DNA from: an uncultured Prevotella sp.
GTDB lineage: Bacteria; Bacteroidota; Bacteroidia; Bacteroidales; Bacteroidaceae
NCBI GenBank assembly: GCA_946055365.1
Contig: CAMGFM010000023.1
Span: 1 to 10,948 of the forward strand
Length of the DNA stretch: 10,948 nt
Direction: 5' to 3'
The position numbers and the translations under genes are program-made. Position 1 is the stretch's first letter. Each line of letters begins with the position of its first letter. Shown in pieces: positions 1-6,912 of this stretch. Below the pieces are notes generated by a model, which ran no database searches, was not told the DNA's origin, and worked only from the letters and a program-made list of their open reading frames with translations.

Positions 1-9
1 TACATTATT

Positions 10-39
10 ATAATATATACGATACATCATAATATATAC
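10..39. repeat. Short AT-rich direct repeat in the left gap
   Basis: The 11-mer ATAATATATAC occurs at 10-20 and again at 29-39, a period of 19 bp. It lies in a 284-bp stretch (1-284) downstream of the last glycosyltransferase gene. I see no convincing gene there on either strand. The first 45 bases are very AT-rich and the rest is scattered with CATG and ATGCC words (for example near 39, 67 and 131) without clear regularity. A weak AT-rich hairpin around 70-90 is not enough to call a terminator. Confidence 0.45.
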
Positions 40-284
40 ATGCCTTTCGGGTGAGGCTGTCATCGTCATGCCTTTTTATTAAAAACGGCGTGGGGCGTGT
101 TATATTGCATTACTTTCATAATAAAAATGCCATGCCCGTGTTGTCTGGTCGCTCACGTGGCTTTACTCCTGCCGCCGCACGGTTATGTCATGGGTTTCTC
201 TGCAAACATGCCTGCGCCGCTGCAGAGTGCTTATACGTCTCCTTTGCGGACAGCCCTACGCCCCCATGCCTATCCAAAGCCTGC

Positions 285-1160
285 CTATATCCGCTGCTTG
301 AGCCATTGTGCAAAGGAGACATAATCGTCGAGGAGCGGCGCAGGGAACCCTATGAGCTTTCTGAGACGCTGGCGCAGGAGCATGACGCGCACCTTGCGCA
401 ACTCGTTGAGATATGTGCGTGAGGGCGGAGTGCCGTGTTTCTCGTTCACATAGACTATTGACTCCACCACTCTCTGCTCTGCCTTGAGGCTGAAGGCGCG
501 CTGCTCGGTGAGGTGTATGTAGGCGAGGCGCGGCAGATAGACGAGACGCATGCCCAGACGGCGCATACGGCGGCTGATGTCGTCTTCCTCGGCATACATG
601 AAAAGCCGCTCGTCGAAGAGCGAGGCGCGTTCAAAGGCATCCTTGCGTATGAAGAAACATGCCCCGGAGAGGTGCATACACGACGGCAGGAAGAGCGAGA
701 GGCGGTTGCAGAGGGCGGTGAGGAAGACGGAGAGATAGCCGTTCATGGCGTTGGTGCAGCAAAAGGAGTTGGTGCTGCGGCGCGTGGCTGACAGCATCTG
801 CGTCATGCCGACTATGCCTGCTGACGAGTCGGAGGCGAAGACACGCAATGCCTCATCCATGACGGGCATACAGAGACGCACGTCGGGGTTCATGATCATG
901 ACAACGGGTGCCGTGGCGGCGGCAATGCCCACGTTGTTGCCCTGGCCATAGCCGCCATTGCGGCTGTTGCGCACTATGCGCACACGGTTGCCGTAGAGAC
1001 GGGCGACACGTGGGTAGACCTCGGGACCATCGGGGCTGTCGTTGTCGACGACTATGACCTCAAGCCGCTCCAAGGGTATGTCGGCGTGGGAAAACAGCGA
1101 GTCGAGACACGGAAAAAGATGACCGCCCGAGCGGTAGGCCACTATTATCACGGAGAGCAT
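285..1160 (-). CDS. Family 2 glycosyltransferase (rhamnosyltransferase-like)
   Basis: This is a cytoplasmic GT-A-fold glycosyltransferase expected to add a sugar from a nucleotide sugar to the lipid-linked repeat unit; donor and acceptor cannot be read from sequence. Counting from the chosen Met at 1160, the protein has about 291 residues. The N-terminal strand SVIIVAY is followed by VVDNDSPD near 37-44, an RNGGYGQGNN motif near 67-76, and MNPDV near 90-94, the NPD variant of the metal-binding DXD motif. Then come SGACFFIR near 165-172 and DERLFMYAEEDDISRR near 183-198, which holds the likely catalytic acidic residues. This set is typical of the GT2 branch that includes rhamnosyltransferases. 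The C-terminal tail is rich in Arg, Lys and Leu. The frame stays open upstream: a start at 1304 (MKHFSET) would add 48 residues of Thr/Asp/Pro/Cys-rich heptads encoded by a 21-nt DNA repeat. I prefer 1160 because the conserved domain begins there and other gaps here carry similar arrays, but 1304 begins only 16 bp after the upstream stop and remains possible. Confidence 0.86.
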   Translation of the reverse strand: MLSVIIVAYRSGGHLFPCLDSLFSHADIPLERLEVIVVDNDSPDGPEVYPRVARLYGNRVRIVRNSRNGGYGQGNNVGIAAATAPVVMIMNPDVRLCMPVMDEALRVFASDSSAGIVGMTQMLSATRRSTNSFCCTNAMNGYLSVFLTALCNRLSLFLPSCMHLSGACFFIRKDAFERASLFDERLFMYAEEDDISRRMRRLGMRLVYLPRLAYIHLTEQRAFSLKAEQRVVESIVYVNEKHGTPPSRTYLNELRKVRVMLLRQRLRKLIGFPAPLLDDYVSFAQWLKQRI

Positions 1161-1206
1161 GGCTTGCGTGCAGCCCCCACGTGTGGCATCCTGACCGTGT
1201 AAAGGG

Positions 1207-1269
1207 GTGTCGGGAACACGGGGTGTGGTGTCAGTAACACAGGGGGCAGTGTCAGCAACACAAGGGGTG
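1207..1269. repeat. 21-nt tandem repeat, three copies, between the glycosyltransferase genes
   Basis: Three consecutive 21-nt units start at 1207, 1228 and 1249. Each begins with a 13-nt core (GTGTCGGGAACAC, GTGTCAGTAACAC, GTGTCAGCAACAC) with GTGT and ACAC inverted arms, followed by an 8-nt G-rich spacer. Bases 1201-1206 look like the spacer of a decayed earlier copy. Because 21 is a multiple of three, the array reads through in frame with the downstream glycosyltransferase as a heptapeptide repeat (DTPCVA.., DTAPCVT.., DTTPRVP..). I take this as non-coding DNA that happens to be open, but an N-terminal extension of the enzyme is the alternative. Confidence 0.8.
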
Positions 1270-1320
1270 TCTTGAGCGCGTGTGGTTTCAGAAAAATGTT
1301 TCATCGGAGCGTGCTTGGGT

Positions 1321-2379
1321 TTAAACGTCTTGTGACTCTGAATGTGCGGCGAGGGCAGCGAGACGGCGCAGCTTGAGCCTTGCTTGCAGGCTTCTGCGCA
1401 AGAGGTAGGGGGCAACGCCCAACTGGCGCGCGAGCCTGGGCGGCAACAGCCTGCCGAGGAGCCTCGTGAGCCTTATGACGCGTGCGAGTCTTCTGCCGAG
1501 GGCAGGCACCCTGCTCATGACAGAGGCAGCGAGCGACTCGGCAAGCGGCAGATTGATGCCTCCGCCCGACATGTTTGCGTTGTAGACACACAGCGTGCCG
1601 TCGAAGAGATGGCTGTCGTAGCGGCTGCCCCACGTGGCGCGCACGGTGTCATACATCTTGCCGTTGGCATAGACGAGACTCTGAATATGCTCATTGCCGC
1701 TTATCTTCTTTGACACCGACCCTTGACTGGCCACACGGTAGCCATAGTCGGGACGGGCTGCCACATAGTCATAGCGGAGGCCTGCCGCAAGAGCGGAGAT
1801 ATTGAAGTCGGCATCCTGAAGCGACCTCAGACTCTCGTCCCACGTGAGCGAATGGCGGCGCAGAGAGGCTGTGCGGTAGATGTTGTTCCACACCACGAAG
1901 GGCAAGCGGCGAGAGGCAAACTGCGCGATGTCGTCGGCATAGATGTGACGGCCATAGGCGTAGGCGTGAGGCCCTCGGTGCATCTCCTTGCCGTCATATA
2001 CGGCAGAGGGAAAGACGAGAAAGTCAACGTCAGTGCGCCGCTGCATGGCCCTCACGCGCTGTTCGAGACAGTAGGGGGCGACGATGTCGTCAGAGTCGAA
2101 GAACATTATATACTCTCCCGTTGCCATGGACAGCCCGATATTGCGGCATGTCTGCGCGCCCTTAGGCTGTCGGCTGCGGCCGCACACCACGATGCGGCTG
2201 TCCTTGCGTGCGTATTCGTGCAGCATGTCGAGCGTGGGGCTGTCGCTGCCGTCGTCAACGGCTATTAGCCGCCACGCCTCAAAGGTGTTTGCCCTTATGC
2301 TTTCGATCATCTCGCGCGTGTCTTCGGGATGGTTGAAGACGGGCATGACGATGGTGAGTGTGGTGTCGTGTGTGTTCAT
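1321..2379 (-). CDS. Family 2 glycosyltransferase
   Basis: This 352-residue GT-A-fold glycosyltransferase probably transfers a sugar to the growing repeat unit at the inner face of the inner membrane. Visible motifs are the N-terminal strand LTIVMPVFNH (8-17), VDDGSD (41-46) that contacts the nucleotide, FFDSDD (93-98) with the metal-binding DXD, WDESL (180-184) and the LQDADF segment (187-192) that supplies the usual late acidic residues. The conserved domain ends near residue 230. A C-terminal tail of about 60 residues (roughly 285-343) is strikingly rich in Arg and Leu and looks able to lie along the membrane as basic amphipathic helices. The start is clear because the catalytic domain begins within ten residues of it. 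The gene follows the flippase after a 188-bp gap that holds a repeat array. The sugar specificity cannot be told. Confidence 0.92.
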   Translation of the reverse strand: MNTHDTTLTIVMPVFNHPEDTREMIESIRANTFEAWRLIAVDDGSDSPTLDMLHEYARKDSRIVVCGRSRQPKGAQTCRNIGLSMATGEYIMFFDSDDIVAPYCLEQRVRAMQRRTDVDFLVFPSAVYDGKEMHRGPHAYAYGRHIYADDIAQFASRRLPFVVWNNIYRTASLRRHSLTWDESLRSLQDADFNISALAAGLRYDYVAARPDYGYRVASQGSVSKKISGNEHIQSLVYANGKMYDTVRATWGSRYDSHLFDGTLCVYNANMSGGGINLPLAESLAASVMSRVPALGRRLARVIRLTRLLGRLLPPRLARQLGVAPYLLRRSLQARLKLRRLAALAAHSESQDV

Positions 2380-2419
2380 GATGAATGTATTTTTTGGGGG
2401 TGTTTACTCTTTTTCGTTA

Positions 2420-2539
2420 CAAGTGACGCTTTACATGTGCAAAAGTGACGCTTTACTTACGAATAGTGCCACTTTGCATACACAAAAGTGCCACTTTTAC
2501 ATACGCGCAAAAACGCCTTTTTCTATGCGCTGAAACGCC
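2420..2539. repeat. Phased array of 13-nt near-palindromes between flippase and glycosyltransferase genes
   Basis: Four 13-nt cores lie at 2420-2432 (CAAGTGACGCTTT), 2442-2454 (AAAGTGACGCTTT), 2463-2475 (ATAGTGCCACTTT) and 2485-2497 (AAAGTGCCACTTT), with start-to-start distances of 22, 21 and 22 bp. The 8-9-nt spacers are unrelated to one another. The last copy is a perfect odd-length palindrome around its central C. Two decayed copies follow, marked by the pair GCGCAAAAACGCC (2505-2517) and GCGCTGAAACGCC (2527-2539), again 22 bp apart. The array fills most of the 188-bp gap 2380-2567. The same core recurs at 6788-6908. The units are far too short and closely spaced for CRISPR. Confidence 0.85.
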
Positions 2540-2567
2540 ATGCCATTAGCATAGCGTCAACCCATGC

Positions 2568-4097
2568 TCAGGCATGCCGCCCGAAGCGCACGCCAACCCT
2601 TGCGGCAGCGGCGCGGACAGCCCCGTTGAGAGCGGCGCGCTCATTGGAGTCAAGGCCCAGGAAGTAGATCAGCGGCAGGTAATAGGCATAAGCCAATGAC
2701 ACATAGGCAATGTCGCTGGAGAGTCTGCACCACAGGGCGTAGGGCAAGAACAGCGTCAGCACGAGCAATATGGGCAGATAGGAGCGGCGTGCGAGGGTCA
2801 GCACGTCAAAACCCGTGACGTGCCTTATGATGAAAGGACGCACCACAAACACTATGAGCGAGAAGACGATGTAGACATGGAAGAGTGTCTGTGCCGGCAT
2901 ACCGCTTCGCAGTGCGAGCCAGCCCACCGCCACAGATGTCACGAGGAGGGTGCTGATGATGAGCTGATAGGTTTTTATGCGCCCGGTGGCAAACACATAG
3001 TCGTTGACCCCGGCGTTGGCGGTGAAGATGAGGGTGTCGATGATGATGAGACGCATGAACGTCACGGCATCGGGCGGTGTCTGGTCGAGCCACAGCCCCA
3101 GAAGGGTCTCGGGAATGAGCAGAAAAGGTATCGACACAAAGAACATGGTGAGGCAGGTGGCCTTTGACGCAAAGCACACGAGGGTCATGCAACGTCTCAT
3201 GTCGCCGCTTGCATAGCTCTTGACAATCTGCGGAGTGATGGGTTTCTGCACGTTGTTGGCAAAAGTCTGCAACAGCAGGCTCACGGAGCTGGCCACAGCA
3301 AGACCAGCGTTGACAATGGTGTTGAAGAACATGTTTATTATCAACGCCCCACCCTGCGCCTTGCCTATGGTGGCTACCGCTCCTATGCCTATGCCTATGG
3401 AAAAGTTGAACACCTCAATATAGCGTCTCTTGCCGCAAACAAGCATAAGCCTGACGGTCTCAGGAAACTTGAGACGGCAGTAGACCATATATACAAACGT
3501 GGGAAAGGCTGTCATGAACGCCATGACATAGGTATAGACGAGCAGCTTGTGGTCGAAATGGGTGATAAGCAGCCAGCTGAAGAGCAGTTTGAAGAGACTC
3601 ATCAGCACGTCTGTGCCACAAAACACAAAAAACCGCTCTCTCGCTATGAGCAAACCGTTATAAGGCACTCCCAGAAAGGACACGGCAGAGGAGAGAACGG
3701 CTATGTCATAGACACGAGTCACCACATCCATCGAGCCAGCATAGTTGACATGGCCGTCTATGTAGGTGTGTCCCAGCGGCAGGGCGAGCGTCACCGTGGC
3801 CACGGCTATCATCGCATGCACGGCAAGGTTGACATTGAACTGCCTGCGCGCCTCCTCCCGGTCGCCGCGTCCCTCGGCAATGGCCATGAAGCGGTTGGAG
3901 GTGGTCACCATGATGGTGTTGGCGATGCCTGCAAACACTATTATGCTGGCTATGACGGAATATAGTCCATAGTCGGCCATGCCCAGGGCCTGAAGACTGA
4001 AGCGTGTGTACAACAGTCCGCTCACCGACACTATGGCAAGACGCGCATAGAGCGTCAGCGAATTGATGATTATTGACCTGTCGGTATTTTCCTGCAT
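2568..4097 (-). CDS. Wzx-like polysaccharide flippase (MOP superfamily)
   Basis: This 509-residue, strongly hydrophobic protein has about 12-14 predicted membrane segments spread over its whole length and short charged loops, the form of polysaccharide translocases of the MOP/PST family. It would flip the undecaprenyl-diphosphate-linked repeat unit from the cytoplasmic to the periplasmic face of the inner membrane. Features seen are a first helix at about 16-34 followed by YTRFSLQALGMADYGLYSVI (30-49), the usual N-terminal flippase pattern in which an aromatic/Leu helix leads into a G..DYG.Y turn, then NRFMAIAEGRGD (68-79) on the cytosolic side and LLQTFANNVQKPITPQIVKSYA near 270-291, also typical of Bacteroidales members. 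Its start overlaps the end of the polymerase gene by 28 bp, suggesting coupled translation. Length is normal for the family. Substrate specificity cannot be inferred. Confidence is high on family and context. Confidence 0.9.
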   Translation of the reverse strand: MQENTDRSIIINSLTLYARLAIVSVSGLLYTRFSLQALGMADYGLYSVIASIIVFAGIANTIMVTTSNRFMAIAEGRGDREEARRQFNVNLAVHAMIAVATVTLALPLGHTYIDGHVNYAGSMDVVTRVYDIAVLSSAVSFLGVPYNGLLIARERFFVFCGTDVLMSLFKLLFSWLLITHFDHKLLVYTYVMAFMTAFPTFVYMVYCRLKFPETVRLMLVCGKRRYIEVFNFSIGIGIGAVATIGKAQGGALIINMFFNTIVNAGLAVASSVSLLLQTFANNVQKPITPQIVKSYASGDMRRCMTLVCFASKATCLTMFFVSIPFLLIPETLLGLWLDQTPPDAVTFMRLIIIDTLIFTANAGVNDYVFATGRIKTYQLIISTLLVTSVAVGWLALRSGMPAQTLFHVYIVFSLIVFVVRPFIIRHVTGFDVLTLARRSYLPILLVLTLFLPYALWCRLSSDIAYVSLAYAYYLPLIYFLGLDSNERAALNGAVRAAAARVGVRFGRHA

Positions 4098-5299
4098 GAG
4101 ATATATGGATAATAGTAGAGCAAAGAGATGGCATAGAACATCACGGGAAAGGGGTAGGCCTCCATGAGTGCCATGAACATGAGCGTCACGACGCAGAACA
4201 GGGTCGTTTGGGCGAGCCTCTCGTCACGGAAAGGGTGTATAGCCTTATATGCCATAAGGCATATCATTACATAGAGTGCCATCAGCACGATGCCACCAGT
4301 GACAAGCACGTAGAGAACGAAGTTGTGTGGACCTGTAGCCCATGATGTCATGTAGGACTTGAACCAATCGCCGTCTACATAACCATAGCCATAGAGCGGC
4401 GACTTTACTATTATCCTCAAGGCACTGTCCCACATGTGGGTGCGGTTGGTGAACGTGATGTCTTTCTTCAGCACGTCCTCGACTATGTAGACCGCCATCT
4501 CGTTGTTTTCAAGCCCATGCTCGGAGAACACGACGAATATCTGGAAGATGAGGAAGCCAGCGAAAAGACCGTAAATGCCCCAACGGCGCAGCCTGCGTGA
4601 CGGCACGACGCAATAGAGCAGAAACACGGCTATCATGGAGAGCGACGTCATGGAGCCCACCATGGCAAGCGTGGCCACCACAGCCACAGACACGCCTATG
4701 ACATTGACCATCCACAGCCTGTGATAGCGCAGGCAGAGGATGCTGGTGATGATGGCGATGATGAGACGGCAGCCCATCTGGTTGTAGTTGCCGCCAAGGA
4801 GATAGCCCGTGGGACTCTTGTTCTCGTCGACGAGCCACATGAGGGGGTTGGTCAGCACGTGCAGGAAGTTGACATAGGCACAAAACGACAGGGCTATGGC
4901 AAAACATTGCAGCAACATGCCCATGCGGTGTCGCCAATAGCGCAGTATGAGCATCATGAGCCACACGGCAATGGTGGTGTAGAGGCCGTTCTTGATGTCG
5001 GTGGCGTTGAGTATGGTGAAGCACACCATGAGAAACATGAAGAGAAAGAACAGGAAGCCATAGCGCGACATCCCTCCCTCATGTATCATGAGGTATGTCA
5101 TGAAAAGGAAACTCGCCAGCACGACTGCCTGCACGGCATAGGAGAGTGCCATGAACTCAAGGTTTGACAGCGACATGCACACGTTTATGACCAGCGCAAA
5201 TATCATGCAGAAGGGCAAGAGGGTCATGTCCTTGAGCGCAACCTTGGTGGAAATCCTGCCGAAAAAGCGCGGCAGGGGCCTTATCGCAAATAATGACAT
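4070..5299 (-). CDS. Wzy-like polysaccharide polymerase / O-antigen ligase family protein
   Basis: This 409-residue inner-membrane protein has about ten or more hydrophobic segments and the signature of the O-antigen ligase/polymerase (WaaL/Wzy) family. It shows GNYNQMG at 170-176, then a periplasmic loop around 258-325 with R286 and W290, the motif SPLYGYGY (300-307) and GPHN (323-326). In the family the loop Arg and His take part in glycosidic transfer. Between the Wzz-like and Wzx-like genes the likely role is joining repeat units in the periplasm (Wzy) rather than ligating to lipid A, but sequence alone cannot separate the two. The start gives a short basic N-terminus before the first membrane helix. 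The 134-bp gap upstream carries a long inverted repeat (5352-5425). The 3' end overlaps the flippase gene by 28 bp. Confidence 0.88.
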   Translation of the reverse strand: MSLFAIRPLPRFFGRISTKVALKDMTLLPFCMIFALVINVCMSLSNLEFMALSYAVQAVVLASFLFMTYLMIHEGGMSRYGFLFFLFMFLMVCFTILNATDIKNGLYTTIAVWLMMLILRYWRHRMGMLLQCFAIALSFCAYVNFLHVLTNPLMWLVDENKSPTGYLLGGNYNQMGCRLIIAIITSILCLRYHRLWMVNVIGVSVAVVATLAMVGSMTSLSMIAVFLLYCVVPSRRLRRWGIYGLFAGFLIFQIFVVFSEHGLENNEMAVYIVEDVLKKDITFTNRTHMWDSALRIIVKSPLYGYGYVDGDWFKSYMTSWATGPHNFVLYVLVTGGIVLMALYVMICLMAYKAIHPFRDERLAQTTLFCVVTLMFMALMEAYPFPVMFYAISLLYYYPYISCRKIPTGQ

Positions 5300-5351
5300 C
5301 GTGTTTAGGTGAGTCCTACTATTTTTTTACACATTAAACATATCCTCAAGA

Positions 5352-5425
5352 TGTGTCAGCCAGTCTCTCTGTCCCGCCGCAAATCTTTTATTTGCAGGTT
5401 TGGTCCTTGACGGCTGACTGACACA
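5352..5425 (-). other. Long stem-loop element between the wzz-like and wzy-like genes
   Basis: On the + strand, TGTGTCAGCCAG (5352-5363) and CTGACTGACACA (5414-5425) are inverted copies. In minus-strand RNA, the direction of the operon, they give a continuous 12-bp stem with one G-U pair; in plus-strand RNA the same position is a C-A mismatch. Nested inside is a second perfect hairpin, GCAAAT (5379-5384) and ATTTGC (5390-5395) with a 5-nt loop. The element starts 8 nt after the stop of the wzz-like gene and ends about 50 nt before the wzy-like start. No U-run follows the stem in the minus-strand RNA, so it does not look like a standard intrinsic terminator. A processing, stability or attenuation element is inferred. 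Confidence 0.6.
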
Positions 5426-5433
5426 GCCCGCCC

Positions 5434-6543
5434 TCACGGCTCGTCAGCAGAGTCGGTGGGCTGTCCTGCGGTGTAGGAGTCGGGCTTTTCGAATATGTCC
5501 TTGCGCACCGTCCAGAAAGCAGTAAGGAACGTGGCTATGAAACACATGCCCAGCACAAACAACATGCGCTTTGGGCCTGCCGGCTTTATAGGCACGGTGG
5601 CGTTCTGGAGCGTCGTGAACGCCGGCGTGCGCTCCTGCAGCTTGGCCCTCATGGCCTCAAGCTGTGTCTGCATGGCGGTGTAGGTGTTATATTTGAGCTG
5701 CATCTCGTTCTCAAGCTCGTCACGCTTGGAGACAAAGGACTGAAGGGTGACCTCCTGGTTGGAGTCGCAGAAGTCGCTGTATTCTTTCACGCATGCCTCA
5801 TACTCCTTTTTCGCGTTCACGGAGAGCTTCTTGTAATGCTCTACGTCAAGGCGCGCCTTGTTGGTGCGATATTCGGTGATGAACACCTGCAGGTGCTGGC
5901 GCACGGAGTCGGCCATGGTGGCGCAGATGAGCGGGTCCTGGTCTTCCACGGTGATGGTTATGACATCGGTCTTCTTGTCTACCTTGCACGTTATCTTGGT
6001 CTTCAGCAGGCTCACAAGCTCATAGTCTTTCTTGGAAAGGCGGAACGGGTCGATGCGCTTGCCGTCCTTGGGCTTTGGTGTGGCCACATCGTCCTTGCTC
6101 TCCATGAGCTTTGACACCGCGCCCGCGAGCTTCTTGAAGGGTCGCGTGAGCTGGTTTTTCTTCTGGAGCTTGGTCATGTAAGTGTAATAGTCGGTGTCGA
6201 CGGTGCCGTCAGCCGACTTGACCCTTATGTCCATAAGCCCTATCATGAAGTTGTTTGACTCCATGAGATCTGGATAGAGCAATGGATAGATGGCATCGGA
6301 AGATGCTCCGCCGAGATTGACTCCAAACTGTGAGGCAATGGACGACAGGCCTCCCGCAATGTTCTCTCCCGTTGTCTCGGGAGCGAGCGTCACCTTGCAC
6401 TTGTAGTATCGCGGCTCAGGGAAAATCCACACACACGACAGCACGAACACAATGGGGATGACCTTGAGGAAACGTCTTTTCTTTGCCATGAGATGCTTGT
6501 AGACCATCACGAGGTCTATCACATCTTTCTTGTTATCATTCAT
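5434..6543 (-). CDS. Wzz-like chain-length determinant (polysaccharide co-polymerase)
   Basis: This 369-residue protein has the two-helix layout of polysaccharide co-polymerases. A short cytosolic N-terminus holds DLVMVYKHLMAKKRRFLK (10-27), followed by TM1 at about 28-42. The large periplasmic region (about 43-325) includes a Gly-rich segment near 58-80, and a long charged stretch (about 225-310) looks able to form coiled coils. Then comes the Pro-containing motif VPIKPAGPKR (317-326) directly before TM2 (about 327-345) and a short acidic cytosolic tail. It would oligomerise in the inner membrane and set the length of chains made by the Wzy-like polymerase encoded just downstream. There is no C-terminal Walker motif or Tyr cluster, so no BY-kinase domain is attached. 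The start is well placed before TM1. The gap upstream (6544-6912) holds two repeat arrays. Family assignment is confident; exact subclass is not. Confidence 0.9.
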   Translation of the reverse strand: MNDNKKDVIDLVMVYKHLMAKKRRFLKVIPIVFVLSCVWIFPEPRYYKCKVTLAPETTGENIAGGLSSIASQFGVNLGGASSDAIYPLLYPDLMESNNFMIGLMDIRVKSADGTVDTDYYTYMTKLQKKNQLTRPFKKLAGAVSKLMESKDDVATPKPKDGKRIDPFRLSKKDYELVSLLKTKITCKVDKKTDVITITVEDQDPLICATMADSVRQHLQVFITEYRTNKARLDVEHYKKLSVNAKKEYEACVKEYSDFCDSNQEVTLQSFVSKRDELENEMQLKYNTYTAMQTQLEAMRAKLQERTPAFTTLQNATVPIKPAGPKRMLFVLGMCFIATFLTAFWTVRKDIFEKPDSYTAGQPTDSADEP

Positions 6544-6577
6544 GTCTTGTAAATATATGTTTACATGTTATCTATGC

Positions 6578-6740
6578 CGCGCATGATGCTCCGTGTCGCG
6601 CATGATTAATTCGTAGCGCACATGATTTTATATACACGACGCGCATAATTTAATATAGCCACGCATGGTTTTAATACAGCCACGCATGGTTTTAATATAC
6701 ATGCCGTGCCTGATTATCCGTGCCAAGCCTGACAATACAT
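6578..6740. repeat. CATG-centred quasi-periodic array upstream of the wzz-like gene
   Basis: About eight related units of 19-24 bp run head to tail, best described by CRCGCATGRTTTTAATA. Their CATG (or variant) centres begin near 6582, 6601, 6621, 6644 (CATA), 6664, 6685, 6709 (CCTG) and 6728 (CCTG). Two units are identical over 20 nt (6657-6676 and 6678-6697), 21 bp apart; outer units are more diverged. The array begins about 35 bp upstream of the wzz-like start codon and forms part of a 369-bp gene-free stretch (6544-6912). In the 42 bp between this array and the next one (6741-6787) I see nothing recognisable. Confidence 0.7.
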
Positions 6741-6787
6741 GCCATCAGGGGCAGAATGACACGGCCCGAAGAGGGACCGCCACGACA

Positions 6788-6908
6788 GAAGCGGCTTTTT
6801 GCCAAGACAGAAAGCGGCACTTTACGGTCAAAAAGCGGCACTTGAGCCATGACAAAGCGGCACTTTGCTGACGCTAAAGTGCCACTTCATTCACGACGTG
6901 CCGCCTTT
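6788..6908. repeat. Phased array of 13-nt near-palindromes just after the export gene
   Basis: Four well-kept cores lie at 6811-6823 (AAAGCGGCACTTT), 6832-6844 (AAAGCGGCACTTG), 6854-6866 (AAAGCGGCACTTT) and 6876-6888 (AAAGTGCCACTTC), spaced 21, 22 and 22 bp. A diverged copy stands on each side (GAAGCGGCTTTTT at 6788-6800 and a copy with an insertion near 6895-6908). Spacers of 8-10 nt share no sequence. The array ends four bases short of the stop codon of the SLBB export gene, so on the minus strand it is the immediate 3' region of that gene. The cores are the same family as those at 2420-2497. Confidence 0.87.
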
Positions 6909-6912
6909 CACG

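Noticed and set aside
51..422. Open frame of 123 codons at the left edge, + strand
   Set aside because: Its 3' third is antisense to the glycosyltransferase gene, composition is unlike a protein, and no promoter or start signal supports it.
1342..2268. Open frames on the + strand over the glycosyltransferase gene
   Set aside because: They are antisense shadows of a gene with clear GT2 motifs and show no motifs of their own.
2420..2497. Inverted ends as those of a mobile element
   Set aside because: The cores recur in the same orientation at regular spacing, with no transposase gene, paired terminal repeats or target duplication in view.
5352..5425. Inverted repeat as an intrinsic terminator
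   Set aside because: In the minus-strand transcript the stem is followed by a purine/A-rich stretch, not a U-run, and the operon continues.
6788..6908. Short repeats with unique spacers as a CRISPR array
   Set aside because: Repeats of 13 nt with 8-10-nt spacers are far below CRISPR sizes, and no cas gene is near.
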